DNA of 46,603 nucleotides, taken from positions 1 through 46,603 of IMG/VR virus record IMGVR_UViG_3300006947_000022, one strand, 5' to 3'. Source of the DNA: a virus. The notes under the pieces are model-generated. The model was not told the DNA's origin, made no database searches, and was given only the letters and a program-made list of their open reading frames with translations. Positions 23,853-32,417 of this stretch are shown piece after piece. The position numbers were made by a program, and so were the translations under genes. The stretch's first letter is position 1, and each line of letters begins with the position of its first letter.

Positions 23853-24290
23853 ATGGAAATACTCGTAGATAGATATAATGACGAAATAGATCATACTGAC
23901 GGACTTCTCTTTGTGGACTGTAAGTTTATGTGCTTCACCCTAGAGGATGAGTATAGAGCTGATAAAGTGTACGGAGAAACTCGCATACCCGACGGCACAT
24001 ACAAAGTAGAATTAAGAGCTGTAGGGGGATTTCACAATAAGTACTCTGCTAAGTATTCTTTTCATAAAGGAATGCTCTGGATTAAGGATGTGCCGGAATT
24101 TGAATACATATTAATACATTCAGGAAATACTCCAGAATCCACAGCTGGATGCTTGCTTGTGGGAACAACTGCTGACAAAGACAAGGGCTTTATAGGAGGC
24201 TCAGTAAATGCATATAAGGAATTATACCCTATGGTAGCAGATGCTATTCTTAAAGGAAAAGAAGTAACTATAACATATAAAAGTAGATAA
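23853..24290 (+). CDS. DUF5675-family protein, probable lysis-associated enzyme (145 aa)
   Basis: Pattern CFTLEDEYRADKVYGETRIP, GTYKVELRAVGGF, then YILIHSGNTPESTAGCLLVG (His89, Cys100). The H...S...GC arrangement resembles the L,D-transpeptidase active site, and this DUF family is common in Bacteroidetes phages near lysis genes. The chemistry is not established to my knowledge. A good AGGAG ribosome site precedes it. Its neighbours are holin-type and spanin-type genes. Confidence 0.75.
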   Translation: MEILVDRYNDEIDHTDGLLFVDCKFMCFTLEDEYRADKVYGETRIPDGTYKVELRAVGGFHNKYSAKYSFHKGMLWIKDVPEFEYILIHSGNTPESTAGCLLVGTTADKDKGFIGGSVNAYKELYPMVADAILKGKEVTITYKSR

Positions 24291-24296
24291 AAATAA

Positions 24297-24776
24297 ATGA
24301 AGATACTAACGGTAATATTTACGGCATTAATACTCATTGGATGCAACACCTCTAAGGATGTAGTTCCAAAGCCTATATATACTTACTGTATAAACCAGAC
24401 ATTAAAACCTTACGTATTTGAATACTTAGCAACATTAGAAAAGAACAATATTAAATTTAAGGATCAAAGTTTTATAGTTATGTTTGACATAGATCTAAAT
24501 GGATCATCATACGCTGGACAAGCCAGAGGCATGTTTAATGACAGTTTAGTTTTTGTTGCCATTAACCCTAAGGCGTTCTTTTCTATGACTGAAAAAGAAA
24601 AAAGGATTCTAATGTTTCATGAGCTATCTCATGACATATTTAAGATAAAGCATACACCAAACATAAAGTTAATGCTTCCAAGAATGATAAGTCCAAAAGA
24701 AAGTCAAGAGTTAGACTTTGATAAAGAGGTTAAATTATTAATGGGATATATAAAAATAAATAGAGATGGAAAATAA
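24297..24776 (+). CDS. Lipoprotein with HExxH zinc-peptidase motif (159 aa)
   Basis: A signal peptide with lipobox LIGC (Cys16), then a domain with HELSH at 108-112 (MFHELSHDIFK), the zincin zinc-binding helix. A third zinc ligand is not obvious. The expected location is the periplasmic face of a membrane. Placed in the lysis cassette, it may help release or act on envelope proteins, or be an outer-membrane spanin subunit with an added peptidase-like fold. It overlaps the next gene by 11 nt. Confidence 0.7.
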   Translation: MKILTVIFTALILIGCNTSKDVVPKPIYTYCINQTLKPYVFEYLATLEKNNIKFKDQSFIVMFDIDLNGSSYAGQARGMFNDSLVFVAINPKAFFSMTEKEKRILMFHELSHDIFKIKHTPNIKLMLPRMISPKESQELDFDKEVKLLMGYIKINRDGK

Positions 24777-25266
24777 AAACAAAAACCCAAAGTCAATTAA
24801 AAATGGAGGTCAAGGAACTAATGTAGGTAATGCATTAAGATGGTTACAGAAGCAAGGTAAGGTGATAGCTCCTGAGCTTTTAGAACTGGCTGGTAACATT
24901 ACGGGAGTAAAACAATTAAGCTCCTTAGGAGAAGCTATAAGAGGAGATAAGAGTATATCACCAGAAGATAAGAACATCTTACTTCAGGAGATGGAGAATG
25001 ATATGGTGGAGATGGTTGAAGTAACTAAGAGATTAGGTATGGATAATGAGCATGCTGTAACTAGACTGGTTAGGCCTGTAAGTTACGGAGCTATGTTTGT
25101 ATTGTTTATGTCTCTAGTGTTGCTAGATGGTAACATGGGAGAATTTACGGTAGATAAAGCATACGTTCCAGTGATTCAATCCTTATTCAGCACTATGACT
25201 ATATTTTACTTTGGATCTAGAGGTATTGAGAAAGTAATGAAAGAATTTAAAAAAAACGTACGCTAA
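24766..25266 (+). CDS. Putative 3-TM holin (166 aa)
   Basis: A cytoplasmic charged N-terminal 105 residues (coiled-coil-like EDKNILLQEMENDMVEMVEV), then RLVRPVSYGAMFVLFMSLVL, a short loop, and a second hydrophobic segment VPVIQSLFSTMTIFYFGSRG with a Lys-rich tail (EKVMKEFKKN). The 'RPVxxxxxxxxxxxx...YFGSRGIEK' pattern matches the three-helix holin/GTA-holin family (PF11351-like). It would make the inner-membrane hole for lysis. Confidence 0.7.
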   Translation: MENKNKNPKSIKNGGQGTNVGNALRWLQKQGKVIAPELLELAGNITGVKQLSSLGEAIRGDKSISPEDKNILLQEMENDMVEMVEVTKRLGMDNEHAVTRLVRPVSYGAMFVLFMSLVLLDGNMGEFTVDKAYVPVIQSLFSTMTIFYFGSRGIEKVMKEFKKNVR

Positions 25267-25294
25267 GTACTAACTAATTAAAAACAATTAACAC

Positions 25295-25915
25295 ATGATG
25301 TATATTAAATTCATATTAGGACAACTAAAAGTATTGCTGATGATCTTATTCTCAGCACTGTTTGCTTACCCATTCTTTGTTTACCCAAACAGAAGAAGAA
25401 ACTGGGAGACTAGGCTTGGATCTTTTAGATCTAAGTGGTATTGGCCTTACGCTGATACAGAGGGAGATGGATGGAATGGAAATGACAATGAGCATTACCT
25501 GAACGCAACCTTTGGTCTATATGAGCTAATGAAGATGAGAGATGAGGATGGCAACTGGATCCCTGACTATGTTAGATTCTGGAACCTCAACAGTGTTCAG
25601 AAGTTTATATTAGGGTATAGATGGGGTGTAGTAAGAAATGGATGCTGGAATTACATACAGAGCCAAGAGCCTAAGCAAGGTCCATGGGAGAATGTTATAG
25701 TAAAAGAAAACACTGGTGGACACTCTTATAGGACTTGGAGAAATAAAACTAAGCATGGTAAGCAGTCTGTTACGTGGGAAGTAGAAGGAGTCAGGTACTT
25801 TAGATATTCTTTTACAAAAAAGATGTTTGGAGATTTCTACCTGAACTTCATGATTGGAGCATCAACAGATAGATACCTTATTAAGTTAAGGATGTTTGAT
25901 ATAAAAAATAATTAA
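25295..25915 (+). CDS. Membrane-anchored hypothetical protein (206 aa)
   Basis: An N-terminal hydrophobic helix (about 5-28, LLMILFSALFAYPFF) is followed by a Trp/Tyr-rich domain (RSKWYWPYADTEGDGWNGND, FILGYRWGVVRNGCWNYI). The Trp-rich domain resembles a phage family of unknown function found near lysis or virion genes (DUF7338-like by memory only). Its place between holin and spanin-like genes suggests a lysis or superinfection role. Confidence 0.55.
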   Translation: MMYIKFILGQLKVLLMILFSALFAYPFFVYPNRRRNWETRLGSFRSKWYWPYADTEGDGWNGNDNEHYLNATFGLYELMKMRDEDGNWIPDYVRFWNLNSVQKFILGYRWGVVRNGCWNYIQSQEPKQGPWENVIVKENTGGHSYRTWRNKTKHGKQSVTWEVEGVRYFRYSFTKKMFGDFYLNFMIGASTDRYLIKLRMFDIKNN

Positions 25916-25921
25916 TAGTTT

Positions 25922-26116
25922 ATGAATAATTTCCTAAGAGAGAATGTAAAGTGGTTACTGACTGTTGTTTTTTCAGCAGGACTTTTGTATGGAGAGATAA
26001 AGGATTTTAGAAGAGTAGAAGAAAGACTCTCCAAAAAGATAAAAATTATCTCATCATTGCAGGAAGATATAAATGATCTTGAGAACAGGATCATAGTATT
26101 AGAGACAACTGAGTGA
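25922..26116 (+). CDS. Spanin-like membrane/coiled-coil protein (64 aa)
   Basis: One N-terminal membrane helix (about 10-25, VKWLLTVVFSAGLLYG) followed by a coiled coil to the C-terminus (VEERLSKKIKIISSLQEDIN, LENRIIVLE). This is the architecture of an inner-membrane spanin (Rz-type). The partner could be the HExxH lipoprotein two genes upstream. No sequence family is assigned. Confidence 0.55.
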   Translation: MNNFLRENVKWLLTVVFSAGLLYGEIKDFRRVEERLSKKIKIISSLQEDINDLENRIIVLETTE

Positions 26117-26118
26117 TA

Positions 26119-26168
26119 CTTTAGCTATAATACTTGTTAGTATTTTCTGAGTCTTTATAGTATTTTTG
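26119..26168 (+). promoter_or_regulatory. Bipartite late-type promoter, copy 3 (scaffold/capsid)
   Basis: CTTTAGCTATAATACTTG starts at 26119 and TATTTTTG, a perfect TAnnTTTG -7 box, starts at 26161, again 42 nt apart. It directs the scaffold-like and major capsid genes. Confidence 0.7.
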
Positions 26169-26198
26169 CTCCAGGAGAATTAATTAATAAACAATTAA

Positions 26199-27338
26199 AT
26201 GGAAGGATTAAATTTAGAGGATTTAAACTTTGATACAGACAACCTACAGTTATTTGATGACGAAGGTAATTTAGAGCAAAGTGCCAATCCGGCAACAACT
26301 GGTGACACTCCACCAGCAGCAGACGCACCAACAGGTGATGATGCACAAGGGAGTAACGATATAATTACCGATGGTGATGACGCAGCAACTGCTGGTCAAG
26401 AGAGCGTAGCTACAGGTAAAGATGACACTCAAGTTCAGGCAGGTAAAACTGCTGATGGAAAAGAAGGCAGCGATTCTTCCTCTCCTAAACTGAATGAGAC
26501 TGAACAGCTTTATTCTAACTTAGCTGCACAATTCAAAGCCAAAGGTGTTTTACCTGGACTTGATGACATCACAAAAATAAAGTCTTTAGAAGATTTGAAC
26601 GAAGCAATACAAGGACGTATTGATTCTGGATTAACTGCAAGACAAAAAGCCATAGAGGAAGCACAGAGTGCTGGTATCCCTGTTGGTGAGGTAGCAACGA
26701 AAGTTGATACTATCGATAAGCTCAAAGGTGTTACCAAAGAGTTTATTCAGAGTGATGATAGTTTAGAGTTTAGACGTACTGCAATAGTACAGGACTTTTT
26801 ACTAAAGGGGTATTCTCCCGAAAGAGCCAATGAGATGACTCAAAGAAGTATCGATGCTGGTACTGATATTGCTGATGCAGAATTTGCAGTAGAAAGTATT
26901 ATTAAAGCAGAAGAAACTTCTTTAAACAGTATCTTAGATAGTGCTAAAAAGAATGAGCAAAATAAACTTGACGATGTCAAAAAGTATATTGCTAATACAC
27001 AGGAGGTGGTTCCTGGTGTTGTGTTAACTAGTTCTCAAAAGGATGAGTTATACAGCCGAATTACTACGGACTTAGGTAATAAGGACAATGCATTTATGCA
27101 GTCTCAAAAAGCAGATCCAGTTGGATCAAGGATTCGTATAGAAGCCGTTGCTTACCTAACGAAGGATTTTACTGACTTCAGCATCTTTGGTGTAAGGAAT
27201 GAAAGTAAGATTACCAATAATATAGAAAATTTAATCAGAGGAGCTAAGTTTACTGCTGGTGGTTCAGTCGAAACAGACATGCGAGACGATCAATCCAATT
27301 TTAACCTATCCGATCTGAAGGATTTTGAAATAGAATAA
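26199..27338 (+). CDS. Putative scaffolding protein (379 aa)
   Basis: Very acidic and low-complexity N-terminal 110 residues (NLQLFDDEGNLEQ, DGDDAATAG), then a helical part with KAIEEAQSAGIPVGEVATKV and a long Glu/Lys/Asp helix (about 235-265). An acidic helical protein placed immediately before the major capsid gene fits a scaffold, which guides capsid assembly and is then lost. The family is not recognised by sequence, so this is position- and composition-based. Confidence 0.6.
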   Translation: MEGLNLEDLNFDTDNLQLFDDEGNLEQSANPATTGDTPPAADAPTGDDAQGSNDIITDGDDAATAGQESVATGKDDTQVQAGKTADGKEGSDSSSPKLNETEQLYSNLAAQFKAKGVLPGLDDITKIKSLEDLNEAIQGRIDSGLTARQKAIEEAQSAGIPVGEVATKVDTIDKLKGVTKEFIQSDDSLEFRRTAIVQDFLLKGYSPERANEMTQRSIDAGTDIADAEFAVESIIKAEETSLNSILDSAKKNEQNKLDDVKKYIANTQEVVPGVVLTSSQKDELYSRITTDLGNKDNAFMQSQKADPVGSRIRIEAVAYLTKDFTDFSIFGVRNESKITNNIENLIRGAKFTAGGSVETDMRDDQSNFNLSDLKDFEIE

Positions 27339-27364
27339 AAACAACTTTTTAAAACAATTAAACT

Positions 27365-28864
27365 ATGCAACTAGGAAAATTCCAAGTTACTGATGCGAAA
27401 GCATTTGCAGGGATGATTAATCCTGAGAACACTTTAGGTGCTATCTGGAAAACCAACCCAACAAAAATTAATGAAGCTATGATCAAGTTGTTAGCAATCA
27501 ATAGAGGTAAATCTCTAGAGAATATGCTTTCAATGTTTGATACTAAGCAAGTAGAGAACGACAATGAGTTCTACTGGGAACTTATCGGTTCTTCAAGAAG
27601 AAACATTCCTTTAGTGGAGGCTTCTTTCAAAGGTGCAACTGTTACAGGTAGTGACAACAACATTGGAGAAGGTGGACAAGAATTTGAACTTACATTTGAT
27701 GAGCAGTGGTTCTTCAAAGGAGAAATTGTAGTAGGTGAGAAAAATGAAGTATACCCAATACGTGTACTTAATGATGGTTATCCATCAGGATCTCAGTGGG
27801 TTCACACTTGTGAAATCGCAGGATCTGACAGATCAGGTATTCCTGGATCTGAATTAGTATCAGGTAAGAAATTTACTGAGGAGTTTGCTCCTGTAGGTAA
27901 AGGTCTTTCTCGTGAAGTGGGTGGTATTCGTAGAGTAACTCCTGTATCTATGAGAGGTGAGTTAACTACAATTCGTATTGACCATAAACTTCCTGGTGAT
28001 GCAACTGGAAAGCAAGTAGTAATGGGTATTCCTGTTATTGACAATGCTGGTAACAAAAAAGTATTTGGAGCTTTATCTTTATATGAGGATTGGTTAGTAG
28101 AGCAAGAATTTTCTCTTTACAAAAACAAATTCCTTATGTATGGTAAAACTAACCGTACAGCTGATGGACAATACCATAACAAAGATGTATCTGGTCGTAG
28201 TATCAAGATAGGTTCTGGTATCCGTGAGCAAATGGAACAATCTAACACTTACTTCTACAATGAGTTCTCTATTGAATTACTTGAAGAAATCCTTTTTGGA
28301 ATTTCTGAAGGAAAGTTAGGATTTGATCAGCGTGTATTCATTCTTCGTACTGGAGAAAGAGGAGCTGCTGAATTTCATAAAGCTGTATTACAAACAACTT
28401 CAGGTTGGTCAGCTAACATGTCTACTCCAGGAACTAACGCTGCTACAGTAAAAAGTACTAGCTCTCCATTGCATAAGAATGCTATGAGTGCAGGTTTCCA
28501 ATTTGTTGAGTACTTAGCTCCAAATGGTGTATGTGTCAAGTTAGAAGTAGATGATTTCTACGATGACAAGATCCGTAACACTATCAAGATCCCTGGATCA
28601 AATGGTGTAGCTGAATCTTACAGATTCGATATCTTTTACATTGGAACTCCAGAAGAGCCAAATATACAAAAGGTAGCTGTTAAAGGAAAAGAAGAGATTC
28701 GTGGATACCAATATGGTTTCAGAAATCCTTTTACAGGAGCAATCAATAACGGAAATATGGGAACACTAGAAGATAGTGGAACTATCACCAAGTGGTGTCA
28801 GTTAGGTGTTGTAGTATACGATGCAAGTCGTACAGCTTCAATCATACCTTACGTATTAGCGTAA
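27365..28864 (+). CDS. Major capsid protein, crAss-like (499 aa)
   Basis: The main HK97-fold shell protein. The start FQVTDAKAFAGMINPENTLG, the 'FYWELIGSSRRNIPLVEA' segment near 63-80 and the DEQWFFKGEIVVGEKNEVYP segment match the crAss-like capsid pattern; 499 aa is the usual length. It lies after a scaffold-like gene with a bipartite promoter and is followed at once by a strong terminator, as expected for the most abundant protein. The codons look the most biased in the window (many CGT Arg codons, rarer elsewhere). Confidence 0.85.
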   Translation: MQLGKFQVTDAKAFAGMINPENTLGAIWKTNPTKINEAMIKLLAINRGKSLENMLSMFDTKQVENDNEFYWELIGSSRRNIPLVEASFKGATVTGSDNNIGEGGQEFELTFDEQWFFKGEIVVGEKNEVYPIRVLNDGYPSGSQWVHTCEIAGSDRSGIPGSELVSGKKFTEEFAPVGKGLSREVGGIRRVTPVSMRGELTTIRIDHKLPGDATGKQVVMGIPVIDNAGNKKVFGALSLYEDWLVEQEFSLYKNKFLMYGKTNRTADGQYHNKDVSGRSIKIGSGIREQMEQSNTYFYNEFSIELLEEILFGISEGKLGFDQRVFILRTGERGAAEFHKAVLQTTSGWSANMSTPGTNAATVKSTSSPLHKNAMSAGFQFVEYLAPNGVCVKLEVDDFYDDKIRNTIKIPGSNGVAESYRFDIFYIGTPEEPNIQKVAVKGKEEIRGYQYGFRNPFTGAINNGNMGTLEDSGTITKWCQLGVVVYDASRTASIIPYVLA

Positions 28865-28877
28865 TAGATTAAAACTT

Positions 28878-28912
28878 AATTACCCTCGTTTGTTCGATGA
28901 GGGTAATTATTT
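28878..28912 (+). terminator. Intrinsic terminator after capsid gene
   Basis: AATTACCCTC (28878-28887), 11-nt loop, GAGGGTAATT (28899-28908), then ATTTTA. The U tract is short, so partial read-through to downstream genes is plausible. Confidence 0.75.
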
Positions 28913-28985
28913 TAAAATAACAGTTGGGAGATCTGTAAACACTCCCACACATAAGGAAAGGAAGAATCATAAAATAAGTATAAAA

Positions 28986-29897
28986 ATGGCAAAAGATAAA
29001 AAAAAGCCTACAATGGTTAATACCGATGTAGCAAAGTCAGAGACAGTTAGAACTGATTTCTTAGAAAATAAAGTAGTATCTGTAAAGTATATTGCAAAAG
29101 AAAGCAACGGGATTAAAGACATTAAGCATGTTGCCCATGGTGGACTATTAAATGGAGCAGAGATAGCAATACCTGCGCCAACAATGGATAATGGGAAGAT
29201 GAAGAATCTTCTTACCAACATAGAAAAAGAAGGATTAGAAAGTATGCTCAATGGAGTAAGTCTTTCTATCTATGGTAACTTCTGGAAAGAAGGTGGTCAG
29301 GCCTATACAATGGGTATCCTGCCAATCTACTTGGGGAAGGATGAAAAGAGATTAGATTTATCTGATCCTTATGATTACATTAGGTTTAAAGTACTACAGG
29401 CGTGTCCTATAGTATCTAATAACTTAGATGAGGTTAGACATAGAGCAACCAATAGATTTGTACTTACATCAGAGTCTGAGGTAATGGCAAAAGAAATTAG
29501 CAAGGTTGGAAGTAAAGTTCAAGCTTACAAATTATTTGTTAAGCATGAAGATGATAAAGAGGTATTAAGATATTCATTAAGAAACCTTGGTAGAAATACT
29601 AACAGATCTAACAAAATGGAATTCTTACAATCTGAACTTCATAAAGAACTTGAAAAGAATCCAAGTTTAGTTTGCTCGGTAATGGGTGACGAATACTTGA
29701 AGACTAAAGTTTTACTGGAGTCTGCTTATGAGTTTGGAGCAATTAATAAAGTGGATCATAATTATTACACTTTAGATGATGAGCCAATTTCTGACGGAGA
29801 TACTCCAACATTCCAAATAGCTGCTGAGTATTTAGCAAGCAACCTTGGACAAGAAATGAGATTAAGCTTACAAGCTAGATTAGATAATTTAAAATAA
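28986..29897 (+). CDS. Conserved crAss-like virion-type protein (303 aa)
   Basis: The ATG at 28986 is chosen; the longer frame from 28890 would start inside the terminator hairpin and adds an unlikely tail. The protein has a Lys-rich N-terminus, a beta domain (YGNFWKEGGQAYTMGILPIY) with DLSDPYDYIRFKVLQAC, and a C-terminal helical part with KMEFLQSELHKELEKNPSL. A gene of this type follows the capsid gene in related phages, so it is likely structural or assembly-related. Function not known. Confidence 0.65.
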   Translation: MAKDKKKPTMVNTDVAKSETVRTDFLENKVVSVKYIAKESNGIKDIKHVAHGGLLNGAEIAIPAPTMDNGKMKNLLTNIEKEGLESMLNGVSLSIYGNFWKEGGQAYTMGILPIYLGKDEKRLDLSDPYDYIRFKVLQACPIVSNNLDEVRHRATNRFVLTSESEVMAKEISKVGSKVQAYKLFVKHEDDKEVLRYSLRNLGRNTNRSNKMEFLQSELHKELEKNPSLVCSVMGDEYLKTKVLLESAYEFGAINKVDHNYYTLDDEPISDGDTPTFQIAAEYLASNLGQEMRLSLQARLDNLK

Positions 29898-29900
29898 ACT

Positions 29901-30683
29901 ATGACTGCATCAGAACTAAGAGAAGAGTTTAATTTAAGGTACAACAATGCACTAGAAGGTGCACCTGGTTTAGATACCTTTGAGATAAGTTCTTATCTTA
30001 CAGTTGCTCAAGAGCAATACGTAAAGATGCATTATGACGCAACCAAGGACCCAAGCACAGCATTCGAGTACACTGAAAAGTGTAGACGAGTGTTAAGTGC
30101 ACTGGTTAAAGATGTAAAGGTTCGTGAACCAATTGCTGATTTACTCAGTACATCAACCCTCGATCCTTTAGTAGGATTGACAGATGAATCTTTGTTCTAC
30201 ACAGTTGCAGATGATGTGATGTATATAGTGGCAGAGACTCTTAGGTATGGCGGAAACGCTTCGGTATCTAATAAAGTCACTGGAGGAAAGATTATAAAGG
30301 TTGTTCCTACTACTCATGATGAGTTTATTGTTAGCTATAGCAATCCATTCAGAAAGCCTAACGCAAGAAAGGCCTGGAGAATTGATTCTAGCTTTGCTAA
30401 CAGCAAGTTAGTTGTAGAGATTATAGCAGATCCTAGCATAGTAATACAACAGTATGAAGCTAGATATGTTTCTCATCCACAGCCAATAATTGTGGAAAGT
30501 TTTGAATCATCAGCTGACGTTGCTGGATTAGGGCTTACAATTAATGGTAAGACAACAGAAGCAACATGTAGGTTAAATGAATTCACTCACAGAGAGATCA
30601 TTAACATTGCAGTAGAGAATGCAGTACTTGACTATAGAGATGGTACACTTCAATCTAGAATGCAGCTTGACGCAAGGGTTTAG
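29901..30683 (+). CDS. crAss-like ring/head-to-tail connector protein (260 aa)
   Basis: The N-terminus EEFNLRYNNALEGAPGLDTF followed by EISSYLTVAQEQYVKMHYD is a pattern I recognise from crAss-like ring proteins ('FxxxYNxxxxxxAPGLxxYExSxxLTxAQExxV'). A helical N-terminal 90 residues precedes a beta domain with FIVSYSNPFRKPNARKAWRI. Expected to form one of the rings below the portal that lead into the short tail. It starts 3 nt after the previous stop. Confidence 0.75.
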   Translation: MTASELREEFNLRYNNALEGAPGLDTFEISSYLTVAQEQYVKMHYDATKDPSTAFEYTEKCRRVLSALVKDVKVREPIADLLSTSTLDPLVGLTDESLFYTVADDVMYIVAETLRYGGNASVSNKVTGGKIIKVVPTTHDEFIVSYSNPFRKPNARKAWRIDSSFANSKLVVEIIADPSIVIQQYEARYVSHPQPIIVESFESSADVAGLGLTINGKTTEATCRLNEFTHREIINIAVENAVLDYRDGTLQSRMQLDARV

Positions 30684-30711
30684 AAAATAGTAAAAAAAGG
30701 ATTAAGAAAAG

Positions 30712-30743
30712 TTTGGAGGATTGATACAATTCCATTATCTTTA
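30712..30743 (+). promoter_or_regulatory. Flavobacterial-type promoter
   Basis: TTTG (30712-30715), 20 nt, TATCTTTA (30736-30743). Same boxes as at 2523; 41 nt before the next ATG. Confidence 0.55.
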
Positions 30744-30784
30744 CAACAGTATCAAAAATTTATTAATTAAAAACAATTCAAATT

Positions 30785-31747
30785 ATGGGATTAGCTGGAC
30801 AGAATCAGGTAAGACACATGTACGTAGGTACAGCAGATGTAGCAGATTTCGCTGCATTAAAAGCAGGAAGTGCTAACAGTTTAGTACTATTAGGAGCTGA
30901 CGGTGCTGCCGTGGCTGCTGGAGGTGACTTCAAGTTATTTCAAAAGGATGCACTAGGAAACATTATCTCTAGTGATACCATCAAAGCAGATAATGTATTA
31001 GATGTACGCTCAGTAGCATATACTGCAGCAGAACTTAGAAAGTACACTGTATCTGCATTGACTGTAGACGCAAATACTCTTTACACAGTAAACATTTTAA
31101 TCTCTGGACATGGTTCTCTATCTCCTGAAGATGAATACCTAAAGCAAGGTTTCTACAAGGCTGCCTCTGGTGATGACCAGGAAGCTATTGTTGATGGACT
31201 TATTGCTTCATTAAACCGTAATTTTTCTCGTGAGCCAGGTGCAACTGCAACTGCAAACGATTCATTTACTTTTTCTAAAACTGGAACTGGAGCATCTGCT
31301 GCACTTGTAGTAGAAGGAAAGCTTGATGCTAATGGTTTTGACGGAAACAAAAAGACTCAGACGTATACAGAATTTACGTTAGACATGAATGCAACTACTT
31401 ACCCTACAGTAACTCTTACTACCGCAGGTAGCAAAGGTGTTGGTACTGGGTTCCAGGTTGTTGAAATGGAGCACTTTTTATTAGGTGAGCGTGGAGATAC
31501 TTTACGTTTAAATGCATATCCTCATAACATCAATGGCCCTGCACTAGTTGCAACGACTGGAGGTTCTTATGACATCATTGAAGTATCTTACTTTGATGAA
31601 GGAAGGGATGAAGCTAAGAAGTCTAAGAAGACTGTAACAATCGCTATGGCAACTGCCGCTGTACCAAATGCAGCAGTAAACAGTGTGATTGCAGACTTGA
31701 ACACCATTTTAGGTTCAGGATCTGTAGCAACTATCAAAGCTTCGTAA
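30785..31747 (+). CDS. Probable abundant virion protein (320 aa)
   Basis: An Ala/Gly/Thr/Val-rich beta protein: ALKAGSANSLVLLGADG, YTAAELRKYTVSALTVDA, GLIASLNRNFSREPGATATA, TKTQ-type strands and FDEGRDEAKKSKKTVTIAMA near the end. It has its own promoter and a strong terminator, and shares the CGT-rich codon style with the capsid gene, so it is likely made in large amounts, for example an auxiliary capsid or head-fibre protein. No family recognised with confidence. Confidence 0.6.
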   Translation: MGLAGQNQVRHMYVGTADVADFAALKAGSANSLVLLGADGAAVAAGGDFKLFQKDALGNIISSDTIKADNVLDVRSVAYTAAELRKYTVSALTVDANTLYTVNILISGHGSLSPEDEYLKQGFYKAASGDDQEAIVDGLIASLNRNFSREPGATATANDSFTFSKTGTGASAALVVEGKLDANGFDGNKKTQTYTEFTLDMNATTYPTVTLTTAGSKGVGTGFQVVEMEHFLLGERGDTLRLNAYPHNINGPALVATTGGSYDIIEVSYFDEGRDEAKKSKKTVTIAMATAAVPNAAVNSVIADLNTILGSGSVATIKAS

Positions 31748-31775
31748 TTACGAAATAGCTAAGATTAAATTACCA

Positions 31776-31811
31776 AAAGGGACCGGGTTTATTCCTTGGT
31801 CCCTTTTTTTT
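31776..31811 (+). terminator. Intrinsic terminator
   Basis: AAAGGGACC (31776-31784), 13-nt loop, GGTCCCTTT (31798-31806), followed by T residues to 31811. Strong. Confidence 0.9.
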
Positions 31812-31837
31812 ATTAATTAAATTACAACAAAAATAAT

Positions 31838-32416
31838 ATGGCAATTAACGTAACAACATTCATGGTCTCTAACGACATGAGTTCAATACAGCTTGATATT
31901 TCCCTGGCTTCAGGTACGGTGACATCATTGAAGATGTGGAATGAAACCACCTATAAAAGTGCTACGTCATTCACAGACTTGTCTTCCTTATTGGCTGGTA
32001 CGTCTACAACAGAAAGCATAACAATAACTCCTGGAAATCTAGGAACAACAGGTACTCTTTCTGGAATGTACTTCTTAGAAGTAGAAGCAAGCAATGGTGA
32101 TATAGTGGTAGTAGCCACAATCAACCTTACTCAGTATTACATTCTTCAAGCTAGGCTAATAGCTAACACAGACTTATCATGTTTGAGTTGCAATGCCAAC
32201 TTCCAGAATGCACTACTATTTGATTTGTATTTGGAGGCTACAAAACAAGCACTACTTATCGGAAGATTTAGAGATGCAATAAACAATTTAAAAAAATTAA
32301 TCATAACGACAGATAGTTCAAACTGTTCAGAATGTGACGACATAGAAGCCTTGGTTTCTACTGCTGGTAATATTGTGTCAGTAGGTGTGCTAGACTGTAT
32401 ATTAACTACAGCATAA
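31838..32416 (+). CDS. Virion-associated protein with Cys pairs (192 aa)
   Basis: The N-terminal 100 residues are beta (IQLDISLASGTVTSLKMWNE). The C-terminal 90 are helical with DLSCLSCNANFQNALLFD and later SSNCSECDDIEAL, giving two CxxC pairs that could bind a metal or form disulfides. The next gene starts 1 nt after the stop and has its own helical Cys-containing N-terminus, so the two products probably interact, as base and fibre. Function unknown. Confidence 0.6.
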   Translation: MAINVTTFMVSNDMSSIQLDISLASGTVTSLKMWNETTYKSATSFTDLSSLLAGTSTTESITITPGNLGTTGTLSGMYFLEVEASNGDIVVVATINLTQYYILQARLIANTDLSCLSCNANFQNALLFDLYLEATKQALLIGRFRDAINNLKKLIITTDSSNCSECDDIEALVSTAGNIVSVGVLDCILTTA

Positions 32417-32417
32417 C

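Noticed and set aside
28890-28985. Extended N-terminus for the gene after the capsid
   Set aside because: The ATG at 28890 lies inside the terminator hairpin; the ATG at 28986 after an A-rich leader is much more likely.
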